Source: an uncultured Clostridia bacterium (lineage in GTDB: Bacteria > Bacillota > Clostridia > Christensenellales > Borkfalkiaceae). Taken from it: a DNA stretch of 44,704 nt. The stretch spans positions 1 to 44,704 of the forward strand of contig CANQFB010000012.1 in NCBI GenBank assembly GCA_947598205.1, written 5' to 3'. Shown here piece by piece: positions 15,304 to 23,210 of the stretch (position 1 is the stretch's first letter; every line of letters starts with the position of its first letter). A program made the position numbers and the translations under genes. The notes beneath the pieces were generated by a model. That model made no database searches. It saw only the letters and a list, made by a program, of their open reading frames with translations, and was not told the DNA's origin.

Positions 15304-15317
15304 GTTTGCTCTTTTGC

Positions 15318-15346
15318 TTGACAGTCCGCGTTTTCGGGCGTAAAAT
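15318..15346 (+). promoter_or_regulatory. Promoter of the isochorismatase-type gene
   Basis: TTGACA (15318-15323), 17 bases, TAAAAT (15341-15346). Confidence 0.82.
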
Positions 15347-15378
15347 GAAAGAAAACAAAGTTCAAGGAGTATACAATT

Positions 15379-15933
15379 ATGGAAAAGAATAGAACGGCGA
15401 TCCTTGTCGTCGATATGTTGAACGACTTCGTCACGGGCGCGCTGAAATGCGATCGGGGGCTCGCCATCGTCCCCAAGACACAGGAGCTTCTCCGCGGCGC
15501 AAGGCGTGCGGGCGTCCCCGTCATCTTCTGCAACGATGCGCACCTCAAGGGCATCGACCGCGAATTCGAGGTCTGGGGCGAACATGCCGTGGCGGGCACC
15601 AAGGGCGCGGAGGTCATTCCCGAACTCGAATTGTGCGAAAAGGACTATGTCGTCCCCAAGCGCAGGTATTCGGGCTTCTTCCATACCGACCTCGACCTGC
15701 TTCTGCGCGAGCTCGGCGTCGATACCGTCGTCATGACGGGCCTCCACGCGCATATGTGCGTGCGCCACACCTCGGCCGACGCCTTCCAGCTCGGCTATAA
15801 AGTGGTCGTCGCCACCGATGCGACCGATTCCTTCACCGAAGAGGATTACCTGATCGGCATCAAGTATTTGCACGAAGTTTACGGCGCAAAACTCGTCACT
15901 GTCTCCGACCTTCTCAAGGAGTGGAACGTCTGA
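15379..15933 (+). CDS. Isochorismatase-family cysteine hydrolase
   Basis: 184 aa, typical for the family. The catalytic triad is visible: D12 in VVDMLNDF, K94 in VPKRRYSGF, C127 in GLHAHMCVRHT, with the cis-peptide region VVMTG just before it. The family includes nicotinamidases and N-carbamoyl amidases; metal ligands typical of nicotinamidase are not obvious, so the substrate is open. AAGGAG precedes the ATG. It has its own promoter and terminator and sits between two zinc-ribbon paralogs with which it is not co-transcribed. Confidence 0.9.
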   Translation: MEKNRTAILVVDMLNDFVTGALKCDRGLAIVPKTQELLRGARRAGVPVIFCNDAHLKGIDREFEVWGEHAVAGTKGAEVIPELELCEKDYVVPKRRYSGFFHTDLDLLLRELGVDTVVMTGLHAHMCVRHTSADAFQLGYKVVVATDATDSFTEEDYLIGIKYLHEVYGAKLVTVSDLLKEWNV

Positions 15934-15952
15934 AAAATTTTGTTTGATGACA

Positions 15953-15990
15953 GCCGCCGCGGCCACCATGTCCGCGGCGGCCCTTATTTT
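15953..15990 (+). terminator. Terminator after the isochorismatase-type gene
   Basis: GCCGCCGCGG (15953-15962) pairs perfectly with CCGCGGCGGC (15972-15981), followed by CCTTATTTTA. Confidence 0.8.
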
Positions 15991-16248
15991 ATCATGCTAA
16001 ACTTCGTTGAAGGGGAGGCAATCACGTACATCCCGAGCCATGGAGTATCGTGTCATCCCGAGCCGCAAGGCAACCGTGCCCTTCTGTCCGTTCACGCTGT
16101 CATCCCGAGCCGAAGGCGAGAGGATCCCCTTCATGAAAACAGTGAAAGTGGGAAACAGTATGCAATTCTAATTTCGTCATTCCGAGCTTTGTCGAGGAAT
16201 CACCTTATTTTATACTGCGGTGGTATCAAATATATTTTTTTCAAATAC
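15991..16248. repeat. Spacer built from foldback-repeat fragments
   Basis: Three GTCATCCCGAG-type modules in series (about 16050, 16095 and 16182). The last is the left half of the 70-bp foldback found at 4109, ending at TATACTGCGGTG, immediately before the promoter of the next gene. No gene is supported. Confidence 0.5.
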
Positions 16249-16277
16249 TTGATATTTCTCTTTCCCTGTGTTATACT
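16249..16277 (+). promoter_or_regulatory. Promoter of the one-zinc-ribbon paralog
   Basis: TTGATA (16249-16254), 17 bases, TATACT (16272-16277). Confidence 0.78.
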
Positions 16278-16312
16278 GAAACAGCTATAAGAACAAGAAT
16301 AAGGAGGAACTT

Positions 16313-16984
16313 ATGCGCAACTGCATCTCTTGCGGCGAGCGGCTCTTAACAGACGATCGCTTCTGCCCGCACTGCGGCGCGGACCAATATTCCGTTCCCA
16401 AGACGGGAACTCCCGCGCCCGAAGCACCGATGGCCGTTCAACCCTACGATCCCTACCGCGGAATGGCCTATCCGCAACCGGTCGTCTATAACATTCCGCC
16501 CTACGGCTATCCGCAAATGCCCTATGGCGGCGGGCTGACCATCATCTACGGGCAATATCCCCAACTTGCCTACCAATATCCCTACGGCCAGCCCTATTCC
16601 TATCCGCAACCTACATACGGCCAGCCTGCTTACGGCCAACCCGCATCGGTACAGCCCGCAAGCGAGCCCCAAACGCAGTGCAGCGTCTATACTGCGCCCG
16701 AGCCCGTCGTCGTGACCGTTCCCACACCCGCACCCAAGAAGAGGAAGCTCGGCGTTGCCGGTTTTGTGCTTTCCCTCCTTTCGTTCCTTCTTCCTTTCCT
16801 TTTCTTCCTCAGCCTCATCGGCGTGCCGATCAGCGCAGTTGCGATCAAGAAGGATAAGGATCACAGGGGTCTTGCGATTGCCGGCCTCGTCCTCGGCCTC
16901 ATCGTCCTTTTCGCCATAATTGCCGTCATCGTATGGATGTTCGCGTTCAGCGGTTTGAGCATGATCATGAGACTTTTCAGATAA
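16313..16984 (+). CDS. Zinc-ribbon membrane protein with DUF4190-like C-terminus, one ribbon
   Basis: 223 aa. One zinc ribbon (C4, C7, C18, C21), then a Tyr/Pro/Gln-rich low-complexity linker (about 45-125) with PYG, YPQP and YGQPAYGQPA repeats, then PKKRKLG and two membrane helices almost identical to those of the gene at 14431. The shared DNA (16694-16918 versus 14956-15180) has only about a dozen differences in 225 bases, while the N-terminal halves do not align. AAGGAGG precedes the ATG. Function unknown; the linker is prone to disorder. Confidence 0.82.
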   Translation: MRNCISCGERLLTDDRFCPHCGADQYSVPKTGTPAPEAPMAVQPYDPYRGMAYPQPVVYNIPPYGYPQMPYGGGLTIIYGQYPQLAYQYPYGQPYSYPQPTYGQPAYGQPASVQPASEPQTQCSVYTAPEPVVVTVPTPAPKKRKLGVAGFVLSLLSFLLPFLFFLSLIGVPISAVAIKKDKDHRGLAIAGLVLGLIVLFAIIAVIVWMFAFSGLSMIMRLFR

Positions 16985-17012
16985 AAAGCCCACGAACTTA
17001 ACGAAATGAAAT

Positions 17013-17040
17013 CCGCCCCGAGGCAAACGCCTCGGGGCGG
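17013..17040. terminator. Bidirectional terminator between zinc-ribbon gene and glyQS
   Basis: A perfect 12-bp GC-rich stem (17013-17024 with 17029-17040) and AAAC loop between convergent genes. A T-rich run follows on the plus side (TGTATTTTAT) and AT-rich DNA on the other. Confidence 0.8.
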
Positions 17041-17057
17041 TGTATTTTATCGGAAGA

Positions 17058-18434
17058 TCAAAACGCGCATTTCTCCGCGAGGAAGGCGGGAAGGGCGTCC
17101 ATCGCAAGGCGGATCTGCGACATGGTATCCCTGTCGCGCACCGTGACCGTGCCGTCTTCGAGCGTATCGAAGTCGATCGTGATGCAATACGGCGTGCCGA
17201 TCTCGTCTTGCCTTCTATAACGTTTGCCGATGGAACCTGCCTCGTCGTAGATGACGGAGAACTGTTTTTTGAGCTTTGCAAGCAGTTCCTTCGCCTGCGG
17301 CGCGAGGTTCTTTTGCAGAGGGAGCACGGCCGCCTTGTAGGCCGCGATCGCGGGGTGGAAGTGGAGGACGTTGCGCACGTCTCCGCCCTCGAGCGTCTCT
17401 TCCTCGTACGCCTCGGAGAGGACGGCGAGCATGAGGCGGTCTGCCCCGATGGAGTATTCGATGACGTAGGGGATGAACTTCTCCCCCGTGACGGGATCGA
17501 TATAGGTGAGCGACTTGCCAGAATATTCCTGATGGCGCGAAAGGTCGTAGTCGGTGCGGTTGTGAATGCCGTTGAGCTCCTGCCAGCCCATGGGATAGAG
17601 ATATTGGATGTCGCACGCCTCTTTGGCATAGTGGGCGAGCTTTTCGTGGTCGTGGAAACGGAGATGTTCCGCCTTGAAGCCAAGGTCGATGAGAAATTGC
17701 ATGGCGCGCTTTTTGTATTCCCGATAGAAATCCTCGTCCGTCCCTTCCTTGCAGAACCATTGGTGTTCCATCTGCTCGAATTCGATGGTGCGGAAGATGA
17801 AGTTGCCGGGGGTGATCTCGTTGCGGAAGGCCTTGCCGATCTGCGCAATGCCGAAGGGGACCTTTGCCCGCGTCGTGCGCTGGACGTTCATGAAATTGAC
17901 GAATTCCCCCTGCGCCGTCTCGGGGCGGAGATAGATCTTGTTCTGGCTCTCGTCGGTCACGCCGCGGGAGGTCTCGAACATCAGATTGAAGGTGCGGATG
18001 GGGGTCCAATTAAAGTTTCCGCATACGGGACAGCAGACATGGTGCGTTTCGATGTACTCCTGCATCTGCTCGTTCGTCAGAAGATCGGTATCGACCGTAC
18101 CCTTGGAATGCGCCTCGATGAGGTTATCGGCGCGGTGACGCGTCTTGCACGATTTGCAGTCCATCTTGGGGTCGGAGAAGGAGGTCGTATGCCCGCTCGC
18201 CTCCCAAACGCGCGCGTTCATGAGGATGGCCGCGTCGACGCCGTAGCTATTGTCGCTCTCGGTGACGAAGCGCTTCCACCACGCCCGCTTGATGTTGTTT
18301 TTGATCTCCACGCCGACGGGCCCGTAGTCCCACGTGTTGCCCATGCCGCCGTAGATCTCGCTCCCGGGGAAGATGATCCCCCGCGCCTTGCAAAGCGCAA
18401 CGAGCTTTTCCATCGTAACCGAATTGTTTGCCAT
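17058..18434 (-). CDS. glyQS: Glycyl-tRNA synthetase, single-chain dimeric type
   Basis: 458 aa, the alpha2 type also found in archaea, eukaryotes and many Gram-positives, not the alpha2beta2 GlyQ/GlyS type. Visible: N-terminal RGIIFPGSEIYGG and TWDYGPVGVEIK, a cysteine insertion (CKSCKTRHRAD and CCPVCG), RPETAQGEFVNF, motif 2 FRNEITPGNFIFRTIEFEQ, motif 3 region YSIGADRLMLAVL, and a C-terminal anticodon-binding domain from about residue 350. GGAAG precedes the start. The leader is only about 25 bases, so there is no T-box. Confidence 0.97.
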   Translation of the reverse strand: MANNSVTMEKLVALCKARGIIFPGSEIYGGMGNTWDYGPVGVEIKNNIKRAWWKRFVTESDNSYGVDAAILMNARVWEASGHTTSFSDPKMDCKSCKTRHRADNLIEAHSKGTVDTDLLTNEQMQEYIETHHVCCPVCGNFNWTPIRTFNLMFETSRGVTDESQNKIYLRPETAQGEFVNFMNVQRTTRAKVPFGIAQIGKAFRNEITPGNFIFRTIEFEQMEHQWFCKEGTDEDFYREYKKRAMQFLIDLGFKAEHLRFHDHEKLAHYAKEACDIQYLYPMGWQELNGIHNRTDYDLSRHQEYSGKSLTYIDPVTGEKFIPYVIEYSIGADRLMLAVLSEAYEEETLEGGDVRNVLHFHPAIAAYKAAVLPLQKNLAPQAKELLAKLKKQFSVIYDEAGSIGKRYRRQDEIGTPYCITIDFDTLEDGTVTVRDRDTMSQIRLAMDALPAFLAEKCAF

Positions 18435-18464
18435 AGTCTACTTCCTTATATGAGTTTTGTAAAT

Positions 18465-18493
18465 ATTATAGTGCAATCGACCGCGACGGTCAA
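18465..18493 (-). promoter_or_regulatory. Promoter of glyQS
   Basis: On the minus strand TTGACC (18488-18493), 17 bases, TATAAT (18465-18470). Confidence 0.83.
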
Positions 18494-18530
18494 GCGATTT
18501 TATTTTTTGAAGAATATTTTGGAAAAAATC

Positions 18531-18556
18531 GTCACAAATCATGTGTTTGAAACGTT
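18531..18556 (+). promoter_or_regulatory. Conserved upstream element of the metalloprotease gene
   Basis: A 26-base block starting GTCACAAATCA and ending TTTGAAACGTT, 34 bases before the protease ATG. The same block, with one mismatch (18542 T versus A), lies at 21411-21436 upstream of the second lipoprotein. The DNA on either side is different, so this is conserved sequence, not just duplication. GTCACA-N16-CGTT resembles some ECF sigma promoters (-35 TGTCACA, -10 CGTC type), while TTGAAA could be a sigma-A -35 without a good -10. Inference only. Confidence 0.55.
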
Positions 18557-18589
18557 CTTATTAATGGAATAATTCAAAGGGGAAAAAAT

Positions 18590-20638
18590 ATGGTAAGATT
18601 ACGGAAATTATTTTGTTCTATGGCAGGTAGTCTCGTCTTTTTTCTCGGCAGTGCGGGCGCAGGCGTTCAAGTATTCGCCGCAGAGGAAGAAACCGTCGAG
18701 AACATAGAACGCGCCGAAGCGGCCATAGAGAACCCTCTTCAGGAAGATGCGGAACTTTTGGGAAACGGTTGCGCCTATGCAGATTCGGGCGATGAGTTTT
18801 CTTTTTCGGCCGGGAAGACGCGTTACGAAGCGGGAGAAAAAATCGTCGCAACCATACATACCGATTCCGACGACGAAGTAGTTTCGATAGAACAATCGGC
18901 TGATGGATTTCGCGTTTCCAAGCCGAGACAGATCTCCGGAGATCAAATCGAAATAACGCTCACACATGATATGGACTGCGCCGAACCACATTTTACGCTT
19001 ACCGCAAAGACCAAAAGCGGGGAGGTAAAAGTACGCCACTTATATGGCGTTTTTACGGAACGCGGGCTCTATGTGAGTTCTGCTTCTTCGGAGAGTGCGC
19101 AGGCAGATTATTATTTCGACCTATACAGTACAGGAACGATTGCGGAAGGGGAATTTTATTCTCTTCGTGAAAATCTTTACAAGGGCAGTTTAACGGAGAT
19201 CATTTATAACTCTGCGCCTTCCGCGAGTGTTCTTTCCAACTACGCAATCAATACTGTCAACGCAACATTGAAATGGAAGGATGATGCTCAAATAACACAT
19301 CCGCTTCAATTTACTAAGGCCGAAATATGGGATGTGTATCATAGCGCGCTTCTGGGAACGGTCTACACCAATATAAATGGAGAATTCACATTTCATTTTG
19401 AAAACAGCTATGTGGTGCAATTGCAGCTACGAGTTTTTGCAGAAGGGGAAAACACTTCGGTGACAGATTTAAATGGCACGGTATATCGCATTGATTCCTC
19501 TATCCATGGAGGCGTTACGCCAGGGACCAGCTCTTTCTTTGACGAAACGATCGATATGAGCACTGAATTTGGCCAAGCGTTCCAGATCTTGCAAGCGGTT
19601 AACACCGCCGCACGGTATGCTACGGAGATGAACGGTAGTCCGCTTTCTGACGTTGCGACGATTTATCCGAATAATCCCAACAGCGTTGATCCGACTAAAG
19701 ATAATTGCTATTATTTTAATAACAAGATTTTTATATGTAAGAGAGATGATAATGTCCATTTGGGATATCCGACGTCTTATGCCTCTTGGGATGTAATTAT
19801 GCACGAATACGGCCACCATGTCGCAAAAGAGTTGGAAATTACTGCAAATCCAGGATACAGTCATACTTTTACTAGCAATCTAACTGAATTAACGCACCGC
19901 ACTCAAAATGGGGAAGAACAGAACTCTAAATCCGAGGCCATTCGTTTAGCCTGGGGGGAAGCACATGCGAGCCTTTTCAGCGGCATGGCGCAGATTTATT
20001 TTGCTTCTTCTCTCAAATTCATATTTACTGCTTCCGATAGTCAGTATCTTTCTTATAATAAAGCTAACTTTGATTACGATAATGCTGTAAAATTAACAGT
20101 GCCTTATAGAGAAGCGGCTGGAGGTGAGGCATGTGAAGGATCGGTGATCGCGGTACTTTGGGATCTATTTGATTCTGCCAACGAAGAGCACGATACGTTG
20201 AGTTTTGGGCATTATAGCATGTGGCAACTTTTAAAGAACAGTAAAGCTACTACTATGTCTGAATTTGCCGCTTATTTTAATCAAGCATACCCCTTGTCTA
20301 CCGTGTTGGATTTCGGGAAGTTGCTTTCGCACTACGGCGTAGCAGTTTCTAATATTAAATACCAGTATTTAGGGAATTATAAATTATATCATTGGAAGAG
20401 AAACGGAACGAGCACCAAGATGCCCAACAACGATTTTGAGGTAGTATTTTACGACGGGGTAGGGGTGGAGATTTTCAGAAGACAGACTTCAATAGATTCC
20501 TGCACCATCTACGAGTCCGATTGGGAGAAGATCGAAAGGAGTACGGGAACGACATATTCTATAGTTATAATTTCCCGTCAAACAGGATCCCCCGCCACGG
20601 GACCATATTATTCCGAAAGGGTAACATTTAATAAATAA
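18590..20638 (+). CDS. Secreted zinc metalloprotease-like protein, HEYGHH
   Basis: 682 aa. Signal peptide about residues 1-31 (FFLGSAGAG, then VFAAEEE). Residues 60-160 look like an Ig-like beta domain, 220-290 like a carboxypeptidase-regulatory or transthyretin-like fold (GTVYTNINGEFTFHFEN). The zinc motif H405-E406-Y-G-H409-H is followed 47 residues later by LAWGEAHAS, whose E457 is a candidate third ligand as in gluzincins. A C-terminal beta-rich domain follows from about 585. No LPxTG anchor. The gene is AT-richer than its neighbours with different codon use, suggesting transfer. GGGGAA precedes the ATG. It is followed 16 bases later by a lipoprotein gene. Substrate unknown. Confidence 0.78.
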   Translation: MVRLRKLFCSMAGSLVFFLGSAGAGVQVFAAEEETVENIERAEAAIENPLQEDAELLGNGCAYADSGDEFSFSAGKTRYEAGEKIVATIHTDSDDEVVSIEQSADGFRVSKPRQISGDQIEITLTHDMDCAEPHFTLTAKTKSGEVKVRHLYGVFTERGLYVSSASSESAQADYYFDLYSTGTIAEGEFYSLRENLYKGSLTEIIYNSAPSASVLSNYAINTVNATLKWKDDAQITHPLQFTKAEIWDVYHSALLGTVYTNINGEFTFHFENSYVVQLQLRVFAEGENTSVTDLNGTVYRIDSSIHGGVTPGTSSFFDETIDMSTEFGQAFQILQAVNTAARYATEMNGSPLSDVATIYPNNPNSVDPTKDNCYYFNNKIFICKRDDNVHLGYPTSYASWDVIMHEYGHHVAKELEITANPGYSHTFTSNLTELTHRTQNGEEQNSKSEAIRLAWGEAHASLFSGMAQIYFASSLKFIFTASDSQYLSYNKANFDYDNAVKLTVPYREAAGGEACEGSVIAVLWDLFDSANEEHDTLSFGHYSMWQLLKNSKATTMSEFAAYFNQAYPLSTVLDFGKLLSHYGVAVSNIKYQYLGNYKLYHWKRNGTSTKMPNNDFEVVFYDGVGVEIFRRQTSIDSCTIYESDWEKIERSTGTTYSIVIISRQTGSPATGPYYSERVTFNK

Positions 20639-20654
20639 AGGAGGTGATATTACA

Positions 20655-21332
20655 ATGAAGATAAAGAAATTCTTAACTATTCTTGCAACATTTACAATGC
20701 TCTTGCCCCTTGCGGGCTGTGGGGCGAAAGAGGTTAAAGGGGCAGAAACAGAGGATAAACTGGACATCACTCCCCCCGATTTCACCACAGAATATGTCGA
20801 GAGCGGATTTTTAGAGTATTACAAGATTTATCCATATAACGACCCAATGGCCGAAGTCATACGGGTAGAGAACCGCTGTGCTTACCGTACACTGCGGGAT
20901 GTGGATGAAAAATCGGAACAGGTTGAAGTTACTTTGTTCTACGGCGGAGAAGCAGAGGAAGAGACGCCTCTGATCGATATTGAGTTTAAGATTTTGGGAG
21001 GGGAAGAGGAAATTCATCTCTGTACTATTCCCAAGGAAAAGTATATAACCAATGAGTACAAAATCGATCGTCAAACGACATATCACATCGATAAGAACTA
21101 TTGTGAAGAGAAAATAGAATACAATCATTCGGAAAATGTAACGATACCGATGTCATATTTTTCGGGAAACTCGGGTTTTGTTTGTATTGTGATGAATGGT
21201 ACAGTTGAAGACCAAACGTGGGAATGCGGATGGTGTATTCGTTACCTCTACTACACAAAGGAGAACGGGAAGATCAAATTCATGAGCGCGCGCGAACATG
21301 CCTATGTCACGGACGGTTCGTTGATCTATTAA
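20655..21332 (+). CDS. Lipoprotein A, paired with metalloprotease
   Basis: 225 aa. Signal peptide with lipobox LPLAGC; lipidated cysteine C22, then GAKEVKGAE. The mature part is acidic and beta-rich with no recognised domain. AAAGGAGGTGAT sits just before the ATG, 16 bases after the protease stop, so both are probably one transcript ending at the hairpin at 21346. Residues 1-56 and the last 20 or so are nearly identical to lipoprotein B downstream; the middle is diverged. Possible role as partner, inhibitor or surface receptor for the protease is guesswork. Confidence 0.75.
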   Translation: MKIKKFLTILATFTMLLPLAGCGAKEVKGAETEDKLDITPPDFTTEYVESGFLEYYKIYPYNDPMAEVIRVENRCAYRTLRDVDEKSEQVEVTLFYGGEAEEETPLIDIEFKILGGEEEIHLCTIPKEKYITNEYKIDRQTTYHIDKNYCEEKIEYNHSENVTIPMSYFSGNSGFVCIVMNGTVEDQTWECGWCIRYLYYTKENGKIKFMSAREHAYVTDGSLIY

Positions 21333-21345
21333 AGAAAATATTTTT

Positions 21346-21380
21346 GCGGCGGGCAACGGTTTCGTTGCCCGCCGCTCTTA
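21346..21380 (+). terminator. Terminator after lipoprotein A
   Basis: A perfect 13-bp stem (21346-21358 with 21363-21375), GTTT loop, followed by TCTTATATAATTTTT. The same hairpin, with one change, follows lipoprotein B. Confidence 0.85.
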
Positions 21381-21410
21381 TATAATTTTTAGAGAAATTT
21401 TCCAAACGAT

Positions 21411-21436
21411 GTCACAAATCAAGTGTTTGAAACGTT
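21411..21436 (+). promoter_or_regulatory. Conserved upstream element of lipoprotein B
   Basis: Matches 18531-18556 at 25 of 26 positions, 33 bases before the lipoprotein B start. It gives lipoprotein B the same upstream signal as the protease operon. Confidence 0.55.
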
Positions 21437-21469
21437 TTATAGGTGAAAAGAAAAAATCGGGAGAATGTT

Positions 21470-22162
21470 ATGAAGTTAAAAAAATTTTTAAGTATTCTTG
21501 CAACATTTACAATGCTCTTGCCCCTTGCGGGCTGTGGGGCGAAAGAGGTCAAAGGGGCGGAAAGAGAGGACAAACTGGACATCACTCCCCCCGATCTCAC
21601 CACAGAATATGTCGAGAGCGGATTTTTAGAGTATTACAAATTAAACACCGGCATATATTTCGATCCTTTGCCGGTCGACGCAGTATATATAAGCACTTCT
21701 TGCGCCTATCGCACATTACGCGAGGTCGATGAAACGGTGGAGAATATCGAGGTAGATCTTTCTTACGGAGGCGGAGTCGATGAGGATACGCCCATCGTGA
21801 GCATAGAAGTCTATATCAGCGGAGGCCATATTGGCGATAGAATTTTGATAAACTCCTTATCGAAGGCCGAGTATTTGACCGAAGAATACGAGAGGGAAAT
21901 ACAAACAATTTTGCATGAAGATGAAAATTATTATGAGGAAAGAGCAACCTACCGCCATACGGAACGGGTCAGCATTCCTATTTCGTATTTTTCGGAGCCA
22001 ACGGGCATAATCTTTTTCTTCGCGCCGGGGATTGCAGAAAATAATCGTTGGTGTTACGGCTGGGAAAGCAATACCCTCTACTACCAAAAGGAGAACGGAA
22101 AGATCAAATTTATGAGCGAGCGCGAACATGCCTACGTCACGGACGGGTCATTGATCTATTAA
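21470..22162 (+). CDS. Lipoprotein B, paralog of lipoprotein A
   Basis: 230 aa from ATG 21470, chosen because GGGAG lies upstream and the start aligns with lipoprotein A. Lipobox LPLAGC with C22. The signal and first mature residues (to about FLEYYK) and the C-terminal KENGKIKFMS onwards match lipoprotein A almost base for base; the central 120 residues keep only scattered motifs (CAYRTLR.VDE, and YGG). A tandem duplicate with its own promoter element and its own copy of the terminator. No domain recognised. Confidence 0.75.
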   Translation: MKLKKFLSILATFTMLLPLAGCGAKEVKGAEREDKLDITPPDLTTEYVESGFLEYYKLNTGIYFDPLPVDAVYISTSCAYRTLREVDETVENIEVDLSYGGGVDEDTPIVSIEVYISGGHIGDRILINSLSKAEYLTEEYEREIQTILHEDENYYEERATYRHTERVSIPISYFSEPTGIIFFFAPGIAENNRWCYGWESNTLYYQKENGKIKFMSEREHAYVTDGSLIY

Positions 22163-22174
22163 AGAAAAATTTTT

Positions 22175-22210
22175 GCGGCGGGTAACGGTTTCGTTGCCCG
22201 CCGCTTTTTT
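22175..22210 (+). terminator. Terminator after lipoprotein B
   Basis: A 13-bp stem (22175-22187 with 22192-22204, one G-T pair), GTTT loop, six T. Near copy of the hairpin at 21346. Confidence 0.88.
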
Positions 22211-22221
22211 ATGCAAAATTT

Positions 22222-23067
22222 TTATATCTTAAACAGCTTAAAAAGGGCGGTCGAGGGGAGGGTGGCGGCGCCGACGAGGAGGAACCATTTCAAGAAATAC
22301 AGGCCCGCGTCTTGGGGCAGGAAGACGAAAACAAGGTATACCATGCCCGCGATGAGTCCCCCTACGGGGATGCGGATGAGCCGCTTTAGGCGTCTCTTCG
22401 GCGGGTCGTATTTGAGCAGGGAGGTGAGGGGGAGAAAGACGGCCGCGCCCGCGAGGAGACCTCCCGTCATCAGAAAGTCCTTCTCGGGGAAGAATGGGAC
22501 GACGATGACGACGGCGGCCGCCAGAAATAGCATGATGAGGTGGCGGCTCTTATAGGCGTAGCGGAAGACGATCTCCCAGAACACCGCGACGGCCACGCCG
22601 AGAGCAAACCCCGCGAGGACGTCGCTCGGATAGTGCACGCCGAAGTAGAGGCGCGAGCACATGATCGCGAGGACGAGGGGGACGGAGATCAGCCAGATCC
22701 ACCATCTCCTGAGGCGGAGCGATCCGCCCGTGAGGGCGGCGGAAGAGGTCTGCGCATGTCCGCTCGGGAAGGAATGCGGGTCGAGGTCCACGGTCGAAAA
22801 AATGGGGGTATCGACGTCGAGCCGCCTCACGACGCCCGCCTCGAAGGGCCTCGGCCGCGCCACTGCCACCTTCAAAACGCTGTTCAAAGCGGCCGAGGAG
22901 ACGGCGGTAAAGAGGAGCTGTTCGCCCGCCCTTCCCCAAAGCCAATAGAGCAAGATGACGACGCCGGCCACCACCATGCCCTCGCCGAGGGTAGAAAAAA
23001 TGCCGAACACCGCGGTGAGCGCGGGACAGCGGATGCCTTCAAAGAATTTCAAGATCGCAGTGTCCAT
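22222..23067 (-). CDS. PAP2-family membrane phosphatase
   Basis: 281 aa from ATG 23067. The three PAP2 signature motifs are in place: KVAVARPRPF, PSGHAQTS and SRLYFGVHYPSDVLAG, between five to six membrane helices. Family members dephosphorylate undecaprenyl pyrophosphate or phosphatidic and sphingoid phosphates at the outer face. After the core there is an extra C-terminal region with about four more hydrophobic segments (residues 190-281), longer than the minimal family. TATAAT lies six bases from the ATG and there is no ribosome site, as for the 85-aa gene at 5393. Upstream in-frame ATGs at 23100 and 23085 also lack ribosome sites. Confidence 0.9.
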   Translation of the reverse strand: MDTAILKFFEGIRCPALTAVFGIFSTLGEGMVVAGVVILLYWLWGRAGEQLLFTAVSSAALNSVLKVAVARPRPFEAGVVRRLDVDTPIFSTVDLDPHSFPSGHAQTSSAALTGGSLRLRRWWIWLISVPLVLAIMCSRLYFGVHYPSDVLAGFALGVAVAVFWEIVFRYAYKSRHLIMLFLAAAVVIVVPFFPEKDFLMTGGLLAGAAVFLPLTSLLKYDPPKRRLKRLIRIPVGGLIAGMVYLVFVFLPQDAGLYFLKWFLLVGAATLPSTALFKLFKI

Positions 23068-23073
23068 ACTTGA

Positions 23074-23082
23074 ATTATAACA
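23074..23082 (-). promoter_or_regulatory. Extended -10 promoter of PAP2 gene, leaderless arrangement
   Basis: On the minus strand TG-T-TATAAT, with TATAAT at 23074-23079 and then six bases before ATG. The -35 region is poor. Transcription would start at or next to the A of the start codon. Confidence 0.6.
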
Positions 23083-23131
23083 CATTTTCCGAAAAAACAT
23101 CTGAAAAAAACTATGATTTTCCCGAATTATA

Positions 23132-23140
23132 TGCTATAAT
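23132..23140 (+). promoter_or_regulatory. Extended -10 promoter of glnS
   Basis: TG-C-TATAAT with TATAAT at 23135-23140. The -35 (around ATGATT) is weak, so the extended -10 probably matters. Leader about 65 bases; divergent from the PAP2 promoter. Confidence 0.65.
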
Positions 23141-23210
23141 TAGCGTGGATATTTATTTACTGCCCTTCTTTCCCCCGTGCGGCGGGAAGGGGGCGCGTGC
23201 GGAGGGCTTT

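Noticed and set aside
15991..16312. Short reading frame from 15940 to 16290 as a protein gene
   Set aside because: It is built from intergenic repeat modules and crosses the promoter of the next gene; no ribosome site.
18435..18464. T-box leader for glyQS
   Set aside because: The distance from promoter to start codon is about 30 bases, far too short for a T-box.
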